Shown here in pieces: positions 62,302-64,000 of a stretch of 64,000 nucleotides of DNA (within the stretch, counting starts at the first letter, position 1; the number at the start of each line of letters is the position of its first letter). The stretch is from Methylosinus trichosporium OB3b (GTDB taxonomy: Bacteria > Pseudomonadota > Alphaproteobacteria > Rhizobiales > Beijerinckiaceae). The DNA lies in contig NZ_CP023737.1 of assembly GCF_002752655.1 (NCBI RefSeq), forward strand, positions 930,001 to 994,000, given 5' to 3'. The position numbers and the translations under genes were made by a program. Under the pieces are notes generated by a model, which saw nothing but the letters and a program-made list of their open reading frames with translations, had not been told where the DNA came from and did not search any database.

Positions 62302-64000
62302 ATGGCGAAAAAAGACGACGAGAAAGTCGAAACCGAGGGCGCGGTCGCGGTGGAAACCGCCGACGGTCCTCTGCTCGACCTCAACGACGCCGCCGTCAAG
62401 CGGATGATCAAGCTCGCCAAGAAGCGTGGCTTCGTCACCTATACCGAGCTCAATGCGGTGCTGCCGTCGGAGGAAGTCTCCTCCGACCAGATCGAGGACG
62501 TCTATGCGATGCTGCAGGAGATGGGCATCACCGTCTCCGAGGGCGACGATCCCGACGACGCCGAAGGCGAGGAGCAGCAGGAGGAGGAGGAGGCCGAGAC
62601 CGGCGGCGAGGTCGTCGAATCGGCCCGCGCCACCGCCGTCGCGACGCGCAGCTCCGAGCCCGCCGACCGCACCGACGATCCCGTGCGCATGTATCTGCGC
62701 GAGATGGGCTCGGTCGAGCTGTTGTCGCGCGAGGGCGAGATCGCGATCGCCAAGCGCATCGAGGCCGGCCGCGAGGCGATGATCGCCGGGCTCTGCGAGA
62801 GCCCCCTCACCTTCCAGGCCATCATCATCTGGCGCGAGGAGCTCGAGGCCGGCAAGGTTCTGCTGCGCGACATCATCGACCTCGAGGCGACCTACGCCGG
62901 GCCCGAGGGCAAGAACGCCAAGCCCCCGGCGCCGCAGGACGACCTCGCCCCGGCGACCGCGCCGCGCTCGCCGCCGGCGGCGCTCGACGAGCCGGGCGCG
63001 CCCGCCGAGGAGAGCTTCGAGGAAGAGGACGATCTCGAGAATTCGGTGTCGCTCTCGGCCATGGAGGCCGAGCTGAAGCCGCGCGTGCTCGAGACCTTCG
63101 CCCGCGTCGCCGACGCCTATAAGAAGCTGCGCCGGCTGCAGGATCAAAATGTCGAGAACAAGCTCAAGAACGAGACGCTGACTCCGGCGCAGGAGCGCAA
63201 ATACAAGCAGCTCAAGAAAGAGATCGTCACCGATGTGAAGTCTCTCTCGCTGAACCAGAACCGCATCGAGGCGCTGGTCGAGCAGCTCTACGACATCAAC
63301 AAGCGCCTCGTCGGCTATGAGCGCAAGCTGTTCATGCTCGCCGACGCGCAGGGCGTGCAGCGCGAGGACTTCATCGACAAGTTCCAGGGGTCGGAGCTCG
63401 ATCCCAAATGGATCAACCGCGTGTCCAAGCTCGGCTCGCGCGGCTGGAAGGAGTTCGTCGCCAACGAGAAGGACCGTATCCGGGAGCTGCGCGGCGAGAT
63501 TCACGCGCTCGCCACCGAGACCGGCCTCGAGATCGCCGAGTTCCGCAAGATCGTCCAGATGGTGCAGAAGGGCGAGCGCGAGGCGCGGCAGGCGAAGAAG
63601 GAGATGGTCGAGGCGAACCTCCGCCTCGTGATCTCGATCGCCAAGAAATATACGAACCGCGGCCTGCAGTTCCTCGACCTCATTCAGGAAGGCAATATCG
63701 GCCTGATGAAGGCGGTCGACAAATTCGAATATCGCCGCGGCTATAAATTCTCGACCTACGCCACCTGGTGGATTCGCCAGGCGATCACCCGCTCCATCGC
63801 GGACCAGGCGCGCACGATTCGCATTCCGGTGCATATGATCGAGACGATCAACAAGATCGTGCGCACCTCGCGGCAGATGCTGCACGAGATCGGCCGCGAG
63901 CCGACGCCGGAGGAATTGTCCGAGAAGCTCGCCATGCCGCTCGAGAAGGTGCGCAAGGTGCTGAAGATCGCCAAGGAGCCGATCAGCCTCGAGACGCCGA
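62302..64000 (+). CDS. rpoD: RNA polymerase primary sigma factor RpoD (3' end outside window)
   Basis: The first 566 residues of the housekeeping sigma factor. Region 1.1 ([20 protein letters not shown]), an acidic stretch, region 1.2 ([20 protein letters not shown]), a non-conserved region with an extra Pro/Ala/Glu segment, then region 2 with [40 protein letters not shown] and [20 protein letters not shown]. Region 3 begins with [16 protein letters not shown]. Region 4 lies beyond the window. GGAGCGAGGA directly before ATG 62302 sets the start. A TTAA-N7-TCAA near-CtrA site lies about 165 nt upstream. Confidence 0.96.
   Translation, partial: MAKKDDEKVETEGAVAVETADGPLLDLNDAAVKRMIKLAKKRGFVTYTELNAVLPSEEVSSDQIEDVYAMLQEMGITVSEGDDPDDAEGEEQQEEEEAETGGEVVESARATAVATRSSEPADRTDDPVRMYLREMGSVELLSREGEIAIAKRIEAGREAMIAGLCESPLTFQAIIIWREELEAGKVLLRDIIDLEATYAGPEGKNAKPPAPQDDLAPATAPRSPPAALDEPGAPAEESFEEEDDLENSVSLSAMEAELKPRVLETFARVADAYKKLRRLQDQNVENKLKNETLTPAQERKYKQLKKEIVTDVKSLSLNQNRIEALVEQLYDINKRLVGYERKLFMLADAQGVQREDFIDKFQGSELDPKWINRVSKLGSRGWKEFVANEKDRIRELRGEIHALATETGLEIAEFRKIVQMVQKGEREARQAKKEMVEANLRLVISIAKKYTNRGLQFLDLIQEGNIGLMKAVDKFEYRRGYKFSTYATWWIRQAITRSIADQARTIRIPVHMIETINKIVRTSRQMLHEIGREPTPEELSEKLAMPLEKVRKVLKIAKEPISLETP

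Noticed and set aside
61993..63885. 630-codon frame on the minus strand
   Set aside because: Antisense to rpoD; Leu/Asp/Gly-rich mirror sequence without homology.

Overview
The window is high-GC DNA from an alphaproteobacterium of the Hyphomicrobiales (Rhizobiales). Support for this includes a CtrA-type box before ftsK, an MmgR/suhB-family sRNA, a DnaG without zinc ligands, a DUF1134/EipA protein and a gltX-gltA pair. A PCu(A)C-like copper protein whose predicted mature N-terminus is His recalls proteins described from methanotrophs, so a Methylosinus/Methylocystis-like organism is my best guess. That is inference from gene content, not from a marker gene.

Layout. 1-3150: a cyclic-peptide-type ABC exporter (cut by the left edge) divergent from a UGT-like glycosyltransferase, possibly the edge of a natural-product locus. 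3200-6990: accessory DNA with a decayed RelE/XRE toxin-antitoxin pair, an Ala-rich unknown protein and a complete IS4-family element inserted into a palindromic repeat. 7020-14700: a CNT nucleoside transporter, a pentapeptide protein behind a frameshifted membrane gene, ftsK and ppdK. 14750-22460: small secreted Cys-rich proteins, a sterol-desaturase-family protein, a two-component system, a YjbQ protein, a SleB-type hydrolase, membrane proteins and a beta-helix remnant. 22487-31670: tRNA-Asn and housekeeping genes (rpmG, pheA, recF, ssb, panC, acyP, cysQ, eipA-like).

31755-34542 is the most interesting part. It holds a predicted copper-handling module: a membrane-anchored periplasmic protein and a PCu(A)C-like protein, both with His predicted at the mature N-terminus, a 43-aa membrane protein, a truncated duplicate of it, and a divergent MarR regulator. 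Three of these transcription units carry a similar palindrome (ATCGT-N3-ACGAT) 68-82 nt before the start codon.

35955-43928 is an exopolysaccharide locus: deacetylase, CelD-like acyltransferase, a frameshifted Wzc/ExoP co-polymerase, Wza, a GT4 glycosyltransferase and a WcaJ-type initiating transferase. 44242-51841 carries a DUF423 protein, an RNA helicase, a receiver protein, a DUF2865 protein, comEC, a CcdA/thioredoxin pair and a GlcG-like protein. 52781-54091 is a GloVer-repeat protein behind unusually AT-rich DNA. 54368-64000 returns to core genes: gltX, gltA, a bactofilin-like protein, a PAN-domain protein, the sRNA, dnaG and the first part of rpoD.

Several dispersed palindromic repeat families sit between genes. 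No CRISPR array, rRNA or prophage was seen.
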